Shown one piece after another: positions 1 to 12,246 of a stretch of DNA of 64,000 nucleotides (position 1 is its first letter; each line of letters opens with the position of its first letter). A model generated the notes under the pieces. It did no database searches. It saw only the letters and a list, made by a program, of their open reading frames with translations, and was not told where the DNA came from. Source of the DNA: JANLSO01 sp031362405 (lineage in GTDB: Bacteria > Actinomycetota > Thermoleophilia > Miltoncostaeales > Miltoncostaeaceae); assembly GCA_031362405.1 (NCBI GenBank), contig JANLSO010000056.1, positions 1-64,000 of the forward strand, given 5' to 3'. The translations under genes were made by a program, and so were the position numbers.

Positions 1-419
1 TCGGCGTTAAGTTAGGCCAACCGGTTGACGGTTTCGATCAGCCCTACCTGGACCGGGTGGACCTTCAAGGGGACTTTACGACCAATGGATCCATCGTCGA
101 CATTCTGCTTTTCTACGGCTGGGCTGGAATACCAGCGGCGCTCGTTGGCGTTGGCGCTTTTAGCTGGCTTGGCGGTCAGTTCTTTGCGGCCGGTGGAGTC
201 GGCAGGATTTTCGCCGCGATTACTTTGTTCGGTCTGGCCGAGTTATGGCGACTCTTTCTATTCTCGCAAGGAATTTACCACTTTCTTGTGATCTTTGGTC
301 TCGGGGCGGTGTTAGTAGGAAGTTCACGGCGTCGGCGCGCATCCGCTTTGGTTTCCGAAGGATCCGCATCTGGAGTCACAGGCGCCGTTCGTCGCCCTCG
401 GTCCACCATGACCAAATGA
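1..419 (+). CDS. C-terminal part of O-antigen ligase/polymerase-like membrane protein (5' end outside window)
   Basis: The reading frame is open from base 3 and has no start inside the window, so this is the tail of a longer gene. The visible ~139 residues hold a periplasmic-looking stretch (DLQGDFTTNGSIVDILLFYG) followed by about three hydrophobic segments and a basic cytoplasmic tail. An exposed N-x-hydrophobic stretch followed by YG and terminal membrane helices is the arrangement at the end of Wzy/WaaL-type polymerases and ligases. The flippase and transferase genes downstream fit a polymerase, but no catalytic loop is visible. The family call is an inference from the tail alone. Confidence 0.5.
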   Translation, partial: GVKLGQPVDGFDQPYLDRVDLQGDFTTNGSIVDILLFYGWAGIPAALVGVGAFSWLGGQFFAAGGVGRIFAAITLFGLAELWRLFLFSQGIYHFLVIFGLGAVLVGSSRRRRASALVSEGSASGVTGAVRRPRSTMTK

Positions 420-684
420 ACGGCTCGATCTTGAAATGCGGATGCGGCTCCTTCGCGCATGGCTGGGTCCTTCTTTCAGGACGTCTCTCGTCTGATGGGT
501 CTGTATTCCCTACCGGTGCAGAAAGCGTCCTACGCGCACGCGGTGCGATCAAGCGATACGACGGTGGTTCCAGTCGCCGACATCGGCACGTGGATCTCTC
601 AGGGGCACGGGATCCGCTCGTTCCTGATGAGCGGCATTCTCCGCTGATGTTGCGAACGACCTCTCCGAGAAAGGATCTCGAGCT
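420..684 (+). other. Spacer between polymerase fragment and methyltransferase; only a doubtful 62-codon ORF
   Basis: Two frames are open here. One (ATG 416) overlaps the upstream stop as ATGA and its stop overlaps the next ATG at 685, but its translation is Ser/Arg-rich like an out-of-frame reading. The other (459-647, MAGSFFQDVSRLMG...) has a more protein-like composition but no recognisable motif or clear ribosome binding site. I cannot decide whether either is expressed. The segment may be the remnant of a gene. Confidence 0.3.
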
Positions 685-1413
685 ATGACTAACCGCCTGA
701 TCGAGAGATTCCGTGCTTCAGTACGGAGTCGCGGTGTTGCTGGGACGGCCCGCAGGGTTGCTGAGCGAGCGCGGCTCAAGGTTCTGCACATTCGAGACTA
801 CGGCCACGAAATGCGCTTTGACAGGGCGCACGGCATCCGCACCCGAGGTGTGCTCAGACACTCGGCAGCGCCTGAGGGGGCCCACGACTACCAGCCGGTT
901 CGCACCGAAAGCTTCCTTCGCGCTCTGAATGCCGTCCCCGTTGATCCGGCGAAGTTCACGTTTGTTGACTTCGGCTGTGGCAAAGGGGCCGCGCTGGTCC
1001 TCGCCGCCGAGCAGGGCTTCTCGCGGGTCATTGGGGTCGAGTTCGATCCAGTCATCGCAGCCGCTTGCGCAAGGAATCTCCGACAGTCGCCCACCGTCGT
1101 GCGATCCGGCTGCCTGGCCGAAGTGGCCTGCACTGACGCGGCCGACTTCGTCCTGCCGGACGAGCCTCTCGTGATCTTTTTCTACAACCCCTTCTCGGGT
1201 GCCGTTCTTCAGGCTGTGGTGAACGCCTTGGAGGTGTCTCTCAAGGACGCGCCGCGAGACATGTGGGTCGTTTACGTTAATCCACTCGAGAGGGAGCGTT
1301 TCGACGACAGCAGGAGGCTGGGCGAAGTCGCCTCTCACACCGAGAATCAGGCGCCGCGGTCGCGACCCGGTGACCGCTACGTGATCTACCGTGCATTGAG
1401 GCACAGCGTATGA
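685..1413 (+). CDS. Class I SAM-dependent methyltransferase
   Basis: This 242-residue protein has a Rossmann methyltransferase core. Motif I FVDFGCGKGAA lies near residues 93-103, the acidic end of strand 2 is GVEFD near 117-121, and an FFYNPF motif (near 164-169) sits where the post-motif IV loop is expected. The N-terminal ~80 residues are basic and lack a known domain. The ATG at 685 and the stop overlap with the flippase start at 1410 (ATGA) place it in the polysaccharide operon. The target is unknown. It could O- or C-methylate a sugar or a lipid carrier product, which is inferred from context only. Confidence 0.8.
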   Translation: MTNRLIERFRASVRSRGVAGTARRVAERARLKVLHIRDYGHEMRFDRAHGIRTRGVLRHSAAPEGAHDYQPVRTESFLRALNAVPVDPAKFTFVDFGCGKGAALVLAAEQGFSRVIGVEFDPVIAAACARNLRQSPTVVRSGCLAEVACTDAADFVLPDEPLVIFFYNPFSGAVLQAVVNALEVSLKDAPRDMWVVYVNPLERERFDDSRRLGEVASHTENQAPRSRPGDRYVIYRALRHSV

Positions 1414-2804
1414 CCGAACTGGGCGGGCTGTCGAATCAGCCTGACGTGCCATCCATGCCCTGTCAGGACGGCCGGCCTAAGCCACTCGGCCGCCTCGTCG
1501 CATTCAACGTGCTCGGTCAGGCAGCGGCGCTCGCGATTGCCTTCGCAACTTCTGTTGTGCTCGCACGACTCCTGGGGCCGTCGGATCGGGGACTTCTCGC
1601 GATCATGCTCTTGGCATCGAGTCTGCCAGTCGCGCTAGGGAGCTTCGGCCTGCCCGTTGCGATGAACTACTTCGCTAGTCGTAACGCTACGCCGCCAGGG
1701 ACGATTCTAGGACATAGCCTGGTGTACGCCTTGATCTTAGCCGGCGTCTTTGTGCCCGTGGCGTTTCTCTTCGGGCCTTATCTGGCAGATCTTCTTGCAC
1801 AAGGCCGGGGAGGGGACGCCTGGGTGCTTGCCGGTGTGCTCGTCCCAGTCACCTTCCTCAGCTACACGACCATGAACCATCTGTGGGGACGGCTCGCAAT
1901 GGGGTTCGGCAACCTGCTGCTGATCACTTCCCGTGGTGTCCATCTTCTCGCGGTCCTCCTGATTGTCGGGGTGCTCGGGGGCGGGGTGTCGGGAGGCCTC
2001 GCCGGGAGCCTGATCGCTGCTGGGTTGATCGTCGTCGGTGGGATGGCCGTACTACTCAAAGATGGCCGACCGAGATTCCATTGGGGGACCGCGAAAGCGA
2101 TGCTGCGCTATGGATCTCTTCTCCAGATCGGCACCGTTTCTCTGCTTTTGAACTCCCGTCTGGACGTCTTGGTTCTCCAGTACTTCCGGCCGCTCGATGA
2201 GGTCGGCTACTACGTCGTGGCGGCTACGGTCGCGGAGATCGTGATTCTCCTCGCGACGGCTTTCCAAGGTGGCTTACTCCCCCTTCTCGCTCGCCAGGAG
2301 GATGAGCGTCGCCGGACCACGACCACCGCCGCCTTTGTGCATCACGGGGTGCTCGCCCTCGGCGCGATCGCTGGGGTAGCACTCATCGGGCCCCCATTGA
2401 TCCTTTTCGCATTCGGACAGGCTTTCCACGAAGCGCTTATTCCGATGTTGATCCTCCTGCCTGGCATGTGGTTCTTGGGCGTGGGCATTGTGGCTGCCGG
2501 AGATCTCCAGGGTCGCGGCAGACCGGGAACAGCATCGTTGCTGGCGCTCCTCGCGGCCGGGGTGACAATCACTCTCGACGTGGCGCTCATACCGCCGTTG
2601 GGCGTGAGGGGCGCGGCGCTAGCATCGGTTGCAGCCTACGCCGGCTTTGGATCGGCGTCTCTATTTGTGCTCGCTCGGGTCGCAGGCTTGAGCGTGCGCC
2701 GGCTCGTCGTGCCCACTAGAGGGGAACTCTCTTTGTATCCCGCTGCCGTGCGAACCGTCCTGGCTCGGATACGGCAATGGAACCCGACGTCCTCGGCGAC
2801 ATGA
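1410..2804 (+). CDS. Polysaccharide flippase, MATE/Wzx-like (MVF superfamily)
   Basis: The 464-residue protein has about 12-14 hydrophobic segments. Its N-terminus (FNVLGQAAALAIAFATSVVLARLLGPSDRG, split here across residues ~31-60) has the LARLLGPxxRG signature of polysaccharide transporters. Such proteins move undecaprenyl-linked oligosaccharides across the cytoplasmic membrane. The start codon overlaps the methyltransferase stop, and the FemAB-like gene follows after 7 bases, so it belongs to the same operon. A second flippase of the same superfamily lies at 41019. Substrate specificity cannot be read from the sequence. Confidence 0.85.
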   Translation: MTELGGLSNQPDVPSMPCQDGRPKPLGRLVAFNVLGQAAALAIAFATSVVLARLLGPSDRGLLAIMLLASSLPVALGSFGLPVAMNYFASRNATPPGTILGHSLVYALILAGVFVPVAFLFGPYLADLLAQGRGGDAWVLAGVLVPVTFLSYTTMNHLWGRLAMGFGNLLLITSRGVHLLAVLLIVGVLGGGVSGGLAGSLIAAGLIVVGGMAVLLKDGRPRFHWGTAKAMLRYGSLLQIGTVSLLLNSRLDVLVLQYFRPLDEVGYYVVAATVAEIVILLATAFQGGLLPLLARQEDERRRTTTTAAFVHHGVLALGAIAGVALIGPPLILFAFGQAFHEALIPMLILLPGMWFLGVGIVAAGDLQGRGRPGTASLLALLAAGVTITLDVALIPPLGVRGAALASVAAYAGFGSASLFVLARVAGLSVRRLVVPTRGELSLYPAAVRTVLARIRQWNPTSSAT

Positions 2805-2811
2805 ACGAGAA

Positions 2812-3753
2812 ATGACGGACACGACCGAAGCCGCGAGCCAGTCCAACTCCATCTTCGAGGAGCCGTGGTGGCTCGACGCCGTTGCCCCTGGTCTCTGGGG
2901 CGAGGCGATCGTCCGTGCCGGCGAGGCGGTCGTAGCGCGCCTTCCGTACGTCTTGAAGCGTCGTGGCGGTCTTGTGGTCGTCGGCCAGCCACCACTTACT
3001 CAGACGCTCGGCCCTTGGATGGACCGCCTGCCTCAGAAACAATCCAAGCGCGCGGCGCGAGAGAAGACGCTCGTGGCCGATCTCCTCGGGCAGATACCAA
3101 GGTTCCATTTAATGCAGCAGGACCTTGCCCCGAGTTTCACAAACGCACTGCCGTTCTATTGGGCGGGGTTCGACGTCCGGGTGCGGTACACCTATCGCAT
3201 CGATGACGTCAGCGACCTCAATAAGGTCTGGTCAGAGTTCGACCAGAGGGCCCGCCGCAGTGTGAGGAAGGCCGAGCAGAACCTCGAAGTGCGTCCGAGT
3301 GAAGACATCGAACCTCTCATCAAACTGATCGACCGGACGCTCCGTCGGGCAGGCGCGCGAGCCCCGGATCCGGATCTGGTTCGTCGGATCGACAGCGTTC
3401 TCGCGGGACGCGGGCGACGCAGCCTCTTCTACGCCGTCGATTCCGCAAACCGCATGCACGCGGTGGCCTACTTCGTGTGGGACGACTTCACCACCTACTA
3501 CCTGCTGGGGGGGCGTGACGAGGCGATGCCAGAGGTCGGGGCTCCGAGTCTCCTGATGTGGGCAGGAATCCAGGGCGCAGCCCAACGCGGGCAGATCTTC
3601 GATTTCGAGGGGTCCATGCTGGCGCCGATCGAAGAGTTTTTCCGCGGCTTCGGCGGTGTGCCGACGCCCTACCTACGCGTGTCTAAGATACGGGGCGCCG
3701 GTCACCTGTTGGCAGCTGCGCGAGGTGTCCGAGAGCGACGGAGGGGGCGGTGA
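2812..3753 (+). CDS. FemAB/GNAT-fold aminoacyl- or acyltransferase of polysaccharide locus
   Basis: At 313 residues, this protein matches the FemAB-like (GNAT_6) group found in exopolysaccharide clusters. A WxEFDQRARRSVRKAE segment near residues 139-154 resembles the W-x(3)-R-x(3)-R-K-A region of these proteins. The C-terminal DFEGSMLAPIEEFFRGFGG (near 264-282) is the characteristic substrate-site block. Known relatives add amino acids to lipid II or acylate polysaccharide precursors. It overlaps the deacetylase downstream (GTGA at 3750). The same FemAB-deacetylase pairing recurs at 44703-46859. The acceptor is unknown. Confidence 0.75.
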   Translation: MTDTTEAASQSNSIFEEPWWLDAVAPGLWGEAIVRAGEAVVARLPYVLKRRGGLVVVGQPPLTQTLGPWMDRLPQKQSKRAAREKTLVADLLGQIPRFHLMQQDLAPSFTNALPFYWAGFDVRVRYTYRIDDVSDLNKVWSEFDQRARRSVRKAEQNLEVRPSEDIEPLIKLIDRTLRRAGARAPDPDLVRRIDSVLAGRGRRSLFYAVDSANRMHAVAYFVWDDFTTYYLLGGRDEAMPEVGAPSLLMWAGIQGAAQRGQIFDFEGSMLAPIEEFFRGFGGVPTPYLRVSKIRGAGHLLAAARGVRERRRGR

Positions 3754-5147
3754 CGCCCCCGGGTTTGCTGGTCACAGTTCCGCCCTCGTTTACTCCCGAG
3801 CGAGCCTGGACGGTCCGAGTGCTTTTGGGAACCGTCCTCGGGCTGCGATTCCGGATTGGCTTTGGCGATGGTCCGGGAGTACGGCTTACCTGCGACGGCG
3901 AACCGGGGACCCTCGAGCTCGCTGACGGTCTTTTTTCAGGGCCCGAAAGGAACTTGCTAGACGCCGGCTCGTTGCCGACTCTGCCTGTCGGACAATGGCG
4001 GGTCACGGCCGACCTTCCAGGAGCCGCTCTCTGCGAGGATGACCTGCCTGTGCTTTTCGGAACTGCGAAGGAAGACGGTTCGTGGTTGTCGGAGTCGTCC
4101 GGCAGTGTCCTGCACCTGTCGGCGGACCTGATCGGTGGCGCCTTCTTCCTCTTGTCCCGTCTCGAGGAGGCCATCTCGTCTCACGTCGACGTCCATTGCC
4201 GATTTCCCGGCACGTCGTCGGTCGCCTACCGGGCGGGTTTTCTTGATCGACCCATTGTCAATGAGTACGCAGAGGTCCTGTTTCAACTTATGCGTCGCCT
4301 GTGGCCACGAATCGAACGTGCCAGGCAGTCGTACAAGCTGGTCCTTAGCCACGACGTGGACCTCCCGTTCTGCCGGGACGGAGTCCCTCGCCGCGTTCTT
4401 GGGGATCTCCTTCGCCGACGTGACTCAGGGCTCGCCGTGAGGAGGGCGCTCTCGACCATGAGACCAGAACGAACCGACGAACGGTCCGATGTCTGCTTTA
4501 CCTTCGACATGATCATGGACGAGGCCGAGAAGGCCGGTGTAAGCACGGTATTCAACTTTCTCGCCGGTGGGCAGGGCGACCCACGGAACGGCCGGTACTC
4601 CCTTTCGGAGCCTCGGGTCGGTTGGCTGATGAGGCGGATCTCCGCACGGGGGCATGAGATCGGTCTACACCCGAGCTACCACACATATGAAGACGCCGAT
4701 CGAACCGCTTGGGAGTTCGGGTCTCTCCGCGCGGCCGCGGCGCGCCTAGGGATTGTTCAAGAGCGATGGGGCGGGCGCCAGCACTATCTCCGCTGGCGTA
4801 ATCCGATCACGTGGCAAAACTGGGCCGACGCGGGTCTCGACTACGACTCGACTCTGGGCTTTGCGGACACACCCGGATTTCGCTGTGGCATCTGTGTGCC
4901 CTTTCCGGTCTTCAACATCCTCGCCAGAGCGGAGTTACCGCTTGTGGAAAGACCTCTCGTGGTCATGGACGGAACTCTCCTCGACTACCAAAAGCTCCGT
5001 CCCGAAGGGGCGCTCGAGGCCATCGAACATCTCGCCCAGCGGTGCCGTCGGGTCAGCGGCCATTTCACACTGCTCTGGCACAACGATCGGCTCGCTACCG
5101 GCGCCGGAAAGCGGCTGTTCGGGAGCTCCCTTCGCGTGGCGGGTTGA
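3750..5147 (+). CDS. Polysaccharide deacetylase family protein with long N-terminal domain
   Basis: The 465-residue protein carries a NodB-type fold in its C-terminal two thirds. LVLSHDVDLPF (near residues 191-201) supplies the metal/catalytic Asp motif and GHEIGLHPSYHTYED (near 300-314) the histidine motif. A dense DSTLGFADTPGFRCG block and LLWHND follow near the C-terminus. The N-terminal ~180 residues form an additional domain seen in large EPS-associated deacetylases. Start is GTG overlapping the FemAB-like stop. Family members remove N-acetyl groups from surface polysaccharide, though the H-x-D-V variant may also reflect altered chemistry. It has no signal peptide, so action in the cytoplasm is possible. 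Confidence 0.75.
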   Translation: MTPPGLLVTVPPSFTPERAWTVRVLLGTVLGLRFRIGFGDGPGVRLTCDGEPGTLELADGLFSGPERNLLDAGSLPTLPVGQWRVTADLPGAALCEDDLPVLFGTAKEDGSWLSESSGSVLHLSADLIGGAFFLLSRLEEAISSHVDVHCRFPGTSSVAYRAGFLDRPIVNEYAEVLFQLMRRLWPRIERARQSYKLVLSHDVDLPFCRDGVPRRVLGDLLRRRDSGLAVRRALSTMRPERTDERSDVCFTFDMIMDEAEKAGVSTVFNFLAGGQGDPRNGRYSLSEPRVGWLMRRISARGHEIGLHPSYHTYEDADRTAWEFGSLRAAAARLGIVQERWGGRQHYLRWRNPITWQNWADAGLDYDSTLGFADTPGFRCGICVPFPVFNILARAELPLVERPLVVMDGTLLDYQKLRPEGALEAIEHLAQRCRRVSGHFTLLWHNDRLATGAGKRLFGSSLRVAG

Positions 5148-5550
5148 GTGCGCCTCGGACAGCTCCTACCACACACTTCGAGGTGCACGCGCGCCTGGTT
5201 CCGTCGGTGCTCGATCTCGAGATGCAGGAGCCTTGGGGGCCTCGGCCCATTACGTACGCCCACAGAGGTAAGAGTGCCCCAGCGCAACGTGCGTTGTCGC
5301 ATTCTTATTGGTGCTGCCTCGCGGCTGAGTTAAGGAGGGTGCAATCCGTGGCGGCACCTAAGTGCGCTTGCTTGCGTACGGACAGCCGCTATCCCGCGGG
5401 GATCCCGGTACCACGTCGGTGTGCCCGGCGCGACGGGCCCGCGTCCGGCCGGCTTCGGCGGTCGAGCCTCAAACCGGCCCGGCAATTGGCCGGGGGACGG
5501 CATCAATGCATTTGCGGCCCGGCATCGCCCGGCGCCAACACGGTGGTCTC
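5148..5550 (+). other. 403-base gap without a supported gene
   Basis: All frames are either short or have Arg/Ser-rich low-quality translations. A purine-rich AAGGAGGGTG at 5333-5342 looks like a ribosome binding site but is followed by no good ORF. A small hairpin CCCGGC-AATTG-GCCGGG lies at 5478-5494. The segment may hold the promoter of the glycosyltransferase at 5551 or the wreck of a lost gene. I see nothing more definite. Confidence 0.4.
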
Positions 5551-6669
5551 ATGAGCAGCGTTCCGCGTGTCGTCCTGTTCTCGTTTCACTATCTTGGCTC
5601 GGACAGAAAGGCTGGCTTCCAGTGGATTGCGGACGCATTCTGGCGTATGGGCTGGGACGTAGTCTTTGTTACTGCCCCGATCAGCAGAGTCTCACGCCTG
5701 AGACGGGACTTCCGGTTCGACTACCCCGTCTGCGAAGAGGCGAACCGGCTCGTACAAGTCCACGAACGGCTGCGTAGTTACGTACTTTACACCAACTACC
5801 ACCCAGTAGCTTTGCCTCACGCCTGGATGAACTGGCTCAGCGCCCCCCTTTTTGCGCGATATGGGAGAACCCCACTTAAGTCGCTTGCGGAGGCGGTGGC
5901 TGGGTCCGACCTGATGATCATTGAGAGCACACCTGCGATTCTGCTTGTTCCGCAATTGCAGAGATTGAATCCGGCCGGTCGTTTGGTCTACCGCGCCTCC
6001 GACGATCTCACGTTTCCCAACTTACGAACACACCCATCAGTTCTTAATGCCGAAGAATCCTTGGCGCCAGAATTTGATCTTATCAGCACCGCCAGTCACA
6101 TCACCGTGGATCGCCTAGGCAGCGACAACGCCACGTACCACCCTCACGGCGTGGCGAAACATCTTTTCGATCGCGCCGAGACATCCCCGTATGTGGAAGG
6201 AACTCATGTGGTGTGGGTGGGAACCAAATGGATGGATGATGCCTTCATGGAGCTTGCAGCGGCCGCATTTCCCAAATGGGAATTTCACGTGATCGGGCCG
6301 ATACCCCGGACGGTGTCGCATCCCAACGTGCACTACTACGGCGAGCTTCCCTTCGAGGAGACCGTCCCGCTTATCCGCCACGCCGACATCGGACTGTCAA
6401 CGTTCCCTACACTAAAGGCGGAGGGTAGAACGCGCGACAGCATGAGAATCCATAGCCTCAAGACCACGCAGTACACCTACTGCGGTCTTCCAATAGTGGC
6501 GCCCTCGGACCTCTTCATTGATCGGGAAAACGTGTTCTCGTACAACGTTGCAGAGCCATCGACCGTGCGGGAAGCACTGGAGGCGGCTGCGGCAGCCGGG
6601 CGCAGGCCAGAGCTAGCCGAGGGTATCCTCTCTTGGGATGATCTGGCGCAGATCCTTTTGGGTGTCTGA
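5551..6669 (+). CDS. GumK-like glycosyltransferase (GT70-type glucuronosyltransferase family)
   Basis: The 372-residue protein resembles GumK, the glucuronosyltransferase of xanthan synthesis, along most of its length. Matching blocks are the N-terminal FSFHYLGSDRKAGFQWIADA, ESTPAILLVPQLQRLNP, LVYRASDDLTFPN, FHVIGP, YGELPFEETVPLIRHADIGL and a late QYTYCGLPIVAP. GumK adds GlcA to a lipid-linked oligosaccharide at the inner membrane surface. The start ATG 5551 is preferred because the in-frame extension back to 5362 is Arg/Pro-rich and unlike the family. Donor identity is inferred. Confidence 0.75.
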   Translation: MSSVPRVVLFSFHYLGSDRKAGFQWIADAFWRMGWDVVFVTAPISRVSRLRRDFRFDYPVCEEANRLVQVHERLRSYVLYTNYHPVALPHAWMNWLSAPLFARYGRTPLKSLAEAVAGSDLMIIESTPAILLVPQLQRLNPAGRLVYRASDDLTFPNLRTHPSVLNAEESLAPEFDLISTASHITVDRLGSDNATYHPHGVAKHLFDRAETSPYVEGTHVVWVGTKWMDDAFMELAAAAFPKWEFHVIGPIPRTVSHPNVHYYGELPFEETVPLIRHADIGLSTFPTLKAEGRTRDSMRIHSLKTTQYTYCGLPIVAPSDLFIDRENVFSYNVAEPSTVREALEAAAAAGRRPELAEGILSWDDLAQILLGV

Positions 6670-6835
6670 TGATGCTCTCCGTCGCGCTGGCTTTGGCGGA
6701 GGCCATGGTCTGCGTCGGGTTCTCCGGCGTCTGAATAAGGCTCCGTGGCCGTCCTTACTGATTGCCCTTGCGGGTATCGGTCAGGGCACGCTGATTCGCT
6801 CGCCTGGGCGAAGTTAAAGTTCTGGAGGGTTGGTG

Positions 6836-7468
6836 TTGGGCCACAATATGGTCGGATTCAGGATCTCCGTGGTGTGCACTGCTAACCGGTTCAGGTCGCC
6901 TGCGGCGGCCGCATGCATGCGGGTCAAACTTGCGGAGTTCGGCGTCAGCGTGGATTCGATGGCCTCTGCGGGCCCGTCGGGGGCGCCCGCAATTTCACAG
7001 GTCGTGGCTCAGATGGCTGAGCGTGGGGTAGATCTGTCTCTGCATCGCTCCACAGCTTGGCGGCCTGGCTTGCTCGGCGAGAGTGACCTGGTCGTGTGCT
7101 TCGAGGGGCAGCACGCCGCCGTCGCTATCGTCGAGGCCGGGGCGCCTCGAGAGCGGACTTTCCTCTTGCAAGAGCTGCTTGACCTACTGCCGGCTGTTCG
7201 CCTTGGCACCCCTCCTCTTGGGGTCAGGGACGTCCACGCCCGCCTTGATCGCGCGGGCCGTTTCCGTACGGGTGATTTCTTCGATCCCCGATATCAGTAC
7301 CCAGATCCGATGGAAGGACCGACGTGGAAGTACCGCACCAGAGTCACGGAGATCGCCGACCTGAGTGAGCGTCTCGCATGTCGTGTCTTCGGTTTACGGG
7401 AGGTTGGGTTCGCTGACTTCCCACCCCCCGCGCGAGGAGGGTTTCTTCGTCGGCACAGAGACCGCTGA
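6836..7468 (+). CDS. Low-molecular-weight protein tyrosine phosphatase-like protein
   Basis: The N-terminus has VVCTANRFRSPAAA, a C-x5-R-S phosphatase loop (Cys and Arg present), although the usual second Cys of CTGNICRSP is replaced. The C-terminal half has a FFDPRYQYPDPMEG block that holds the general-acid DP motif region. Such enzymes (Wzb/Etp type) dephosphorylate tyrosine kinases that control polysaccharide export. A GGAGGG at 6824-6829 sits 6 bases before TTG 6836; GTG 6833, TTG 6830 and ATG 6848 are alternatives. It closes the first polysaccharide locus. Confidence 0.7.
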   Translation: MGHNMVGFRISVVCTANRFRSPAAAACMRVKLAEFGVSVDSMASAGPSGAPAISQVVAQMAERGVDLSLHRSTAWRPGLLGESDLVVCFEGQHAAVAIVEAGAPRERTFLLQELLDLLPAVRLGTPPLGVRDVHARLDRAGRFRTGDFFDPRYQYPDPMEGPTWKYRTRVTEIADLSERLACRVFGLREVGFADFPPPARGGFLRRHRDR

Positions 7469-7712
7469 TTCCAGGCCCTTCCGGGGCCCCGCCGCCTTCA
7501 TCTTTGAAGGATCCGGGTTCATAGATTCTCGCCCACCCCCTGAGGGCGCCTCGAACGGGCCCACCGGGGGCCTGAACCTCCTGATCAAAAAGGTGAACGC
7601 GCCGACCACGGCTTCAACTGGCCCGCAACCCGGCATCCCCGCCGCGCATCCGAACCCGCACTGCCCACTCGGATACGTAGCGCCAGGTTGATTGGGCGGG
7701 GCCAATGCAGAC
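7469..7712. other. Junction segment between phosphatase gene and truncated methyltransferase
   Basis: No convincing ORF or RNA gene is seen. There are small hairpins (GGCCC-TTCC-GGGGCC at 7474-7488; CTTCA-TCTT-TGAAG at 7496-7509), either of which could help terminate transcription from the phosphatase gene. A long minus-strand frame runs through it only as the tail of the truncated methyltransferase. Confidence 0.3.
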
Positions 7713-7999
7713 CATCTCACATCGGTGCGCTCGCCGAAGCGTTCGCCGGCACGCGCCACCATCTCGGGCGCGAAGTCGATGCCGAGCGTCGTGCCGCCGC
7801 CGAGGCGCTCGGCCAATGCGACCGTGGTTGCTCCCGGGCCGCAGGCGATATCAAGACCCTGAGCGCCCGGGGCGGGCGCCAGCAGATCGAGTCCGCGAGC
7901 CGTTAGGTGGGCGGTGCGCTCGGCCCACATCTGCTCGTGGACGTCGGCGACCCGACCCCGCGCGGCCCGCAACCTCGTTTTCTCGGCCGACTCCTTCAT
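7713..7999 (-). pseudogene. Truncated SAM-dependent methyltransferase (N-terminal half only)
   Basis: From ATG 7999, with AGGAGG seven bases upstream, the frame encodes ~95 residues of a normal methyltransferase start. These include HEQMWAERTAHLTARGLDLL, the SAM motif LDIACGPGATTVALA, and GIDFAPEMVARAGERFGERT. Homology ends abruptly after TDVRWS near 7713. The frame then continues into low-complexity sequence to 7394 that looks like no methyltransferase. The remaining ~130 residues of a typical enzyme are missing. This is a deletion or junction scar at the border of the polysaccharide locus. Confidence 0.65.
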
Positions 8000-8197
8000 T
8001 GCGTCGCCTCCTTGGAACCGGCTGCGAGCGTATTCCCGCGACCGGCCGTGAGGCAATCGGCCGGCATGGCTAGGGGCGGCGATCACCGCTGGCGACTCTT
8101 ATAGACTAGAACATAATCGTCTTCTCTATAAGCGTCGCACCTGACGAATAGGCATCCGGGGGGTACCACGGCTGGCGTCTCTGGGTGTCGGCTCGCA

Positions 8198-9252
8198 TCA
8201 CGAGACCCAGAGTCGGTCGAGTGGGACCGCGTAAAGGCGGTCATCAAGGCGGTACGCGTATGGGCCGGAGTGGAGCACGACCCCTGCGAGGAACGACTCG
8301 CCTAACGAGTCTCGCAGCGTGCGAAGACCCTTGACGTCCTGGTCGCGGGCGCGGAGCCGGCCTTGATCTCGACGGCGGCGACACCCCCGTCGTACCGCTC
8401 GAGGACCAGGTCGACCTCGGCTCCGTCGTGAGTGCGCCAGTGCCCCGTATGCGCGATCTCATCCGAGCAGGCGAGCTGCTTGTGGATCTCCCCGACGGCG
8501 AACGACTCCGTGAGGTGCCCGAGTTCCGTCAGCGCGCTGGGGGTGAGGCGGGCGAGGTTCGATGCGCCGAGCCGCAGCATGTGGGCGGCAAGACCCGTGT
8601 CGGTGACATGGATCTTCGGGCTCGAAACTGCTCGGGCGCGCAGGGTCGTGCCCCAGGCGGGGAGGCGATACACCAAGAAGACCGCCTCGAGCAGGCGCAG
8701 GTAGTTCTCTGCGGACGATGTCTCGAGGTCCGTATCTCGGGCGGCGCGGGAGACGTTCAGCATCTGGGCGGTTTGCCCAACGATGCGAGCCAGGTAGCGG
8801 GGCATCCGATCGCGTTGTCTGATCCGCGAGAGTTCCACCACGTCGCGCTCCAGCACGCGAGCGAGGTAGTCGTCAAACCAACGCGCCCGCCTTTGGCCTG
8901 GCGGCCTCGAGAGCGGAACGGGCATGCCCCCGCCCACGATCCGTTCGATGTATTCGGCCCGCGAGGTTGTCGACCGCGCCGAGACGACCATTTTGCCTGG
9001 ATCGTTCAGGAGATGGTCGACGAACGTTTCGCGGACCCCATGGAGCTCGCCCTGCGAGAGAGGCCAGATCGCCATGATGTGAAGACGCCCCGTCAACGAT
9101 TGCGCGGCCAAGGGAAGAGTCGCGTAGCTGGTCGAACCCGTGAGTACGAATCTCCCCGGTCGAAGTCCGCGATTCAGGTCCGCCTTGATGGCATCGAGAA
9201 GGGCAGGGGCATGTTGAAACTCGTCGATGAAGACCGGAGGTCTAGCATGAGA

Positions 9253-9270
<18 letters not shown>
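8198..9270 (-). pseudogene. DUF4143-type AAA ATPase, 5'-truncated and frameshifted
   Basis: The frame from 9270 begins just before the Walker B region (PPVFIDEFQHAPALLDAIK). About 80 N-terminal residues with the Walker A loop, normal for AAA_14/DUF4143 proteins, are absent. The middle is intact (RFVLTGSTSYATL, the WPLSQGE motif, RRARWFDDYLARVLERDV, KIHVTDTGLAAHMLRLG, EVDLVLERYDGGVAAVEIKAG). The frame then shifts near 8335-8350. A neighbouring minus-strand frame carries the normal end (DVKGLRTLRDSLGESFLAGV ... RLYAVPLDRLW) to TGA at 8198. With both ends damaged it is most likely a dead gene. Intact relatives are of unclear function and often sit among mobile or toxin-like genes. Confidence 0.75.

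Positions 9271-12242
<2,972 letters not shown>

Positions 12243-12246
<4 letters not shown>

Noticed and set aside
7480..7600. Possible tRNA fragment (GGGTTCATAGATTC)
   Set aside because: No T-arm pairing or acceptor stem could be built on either strand.
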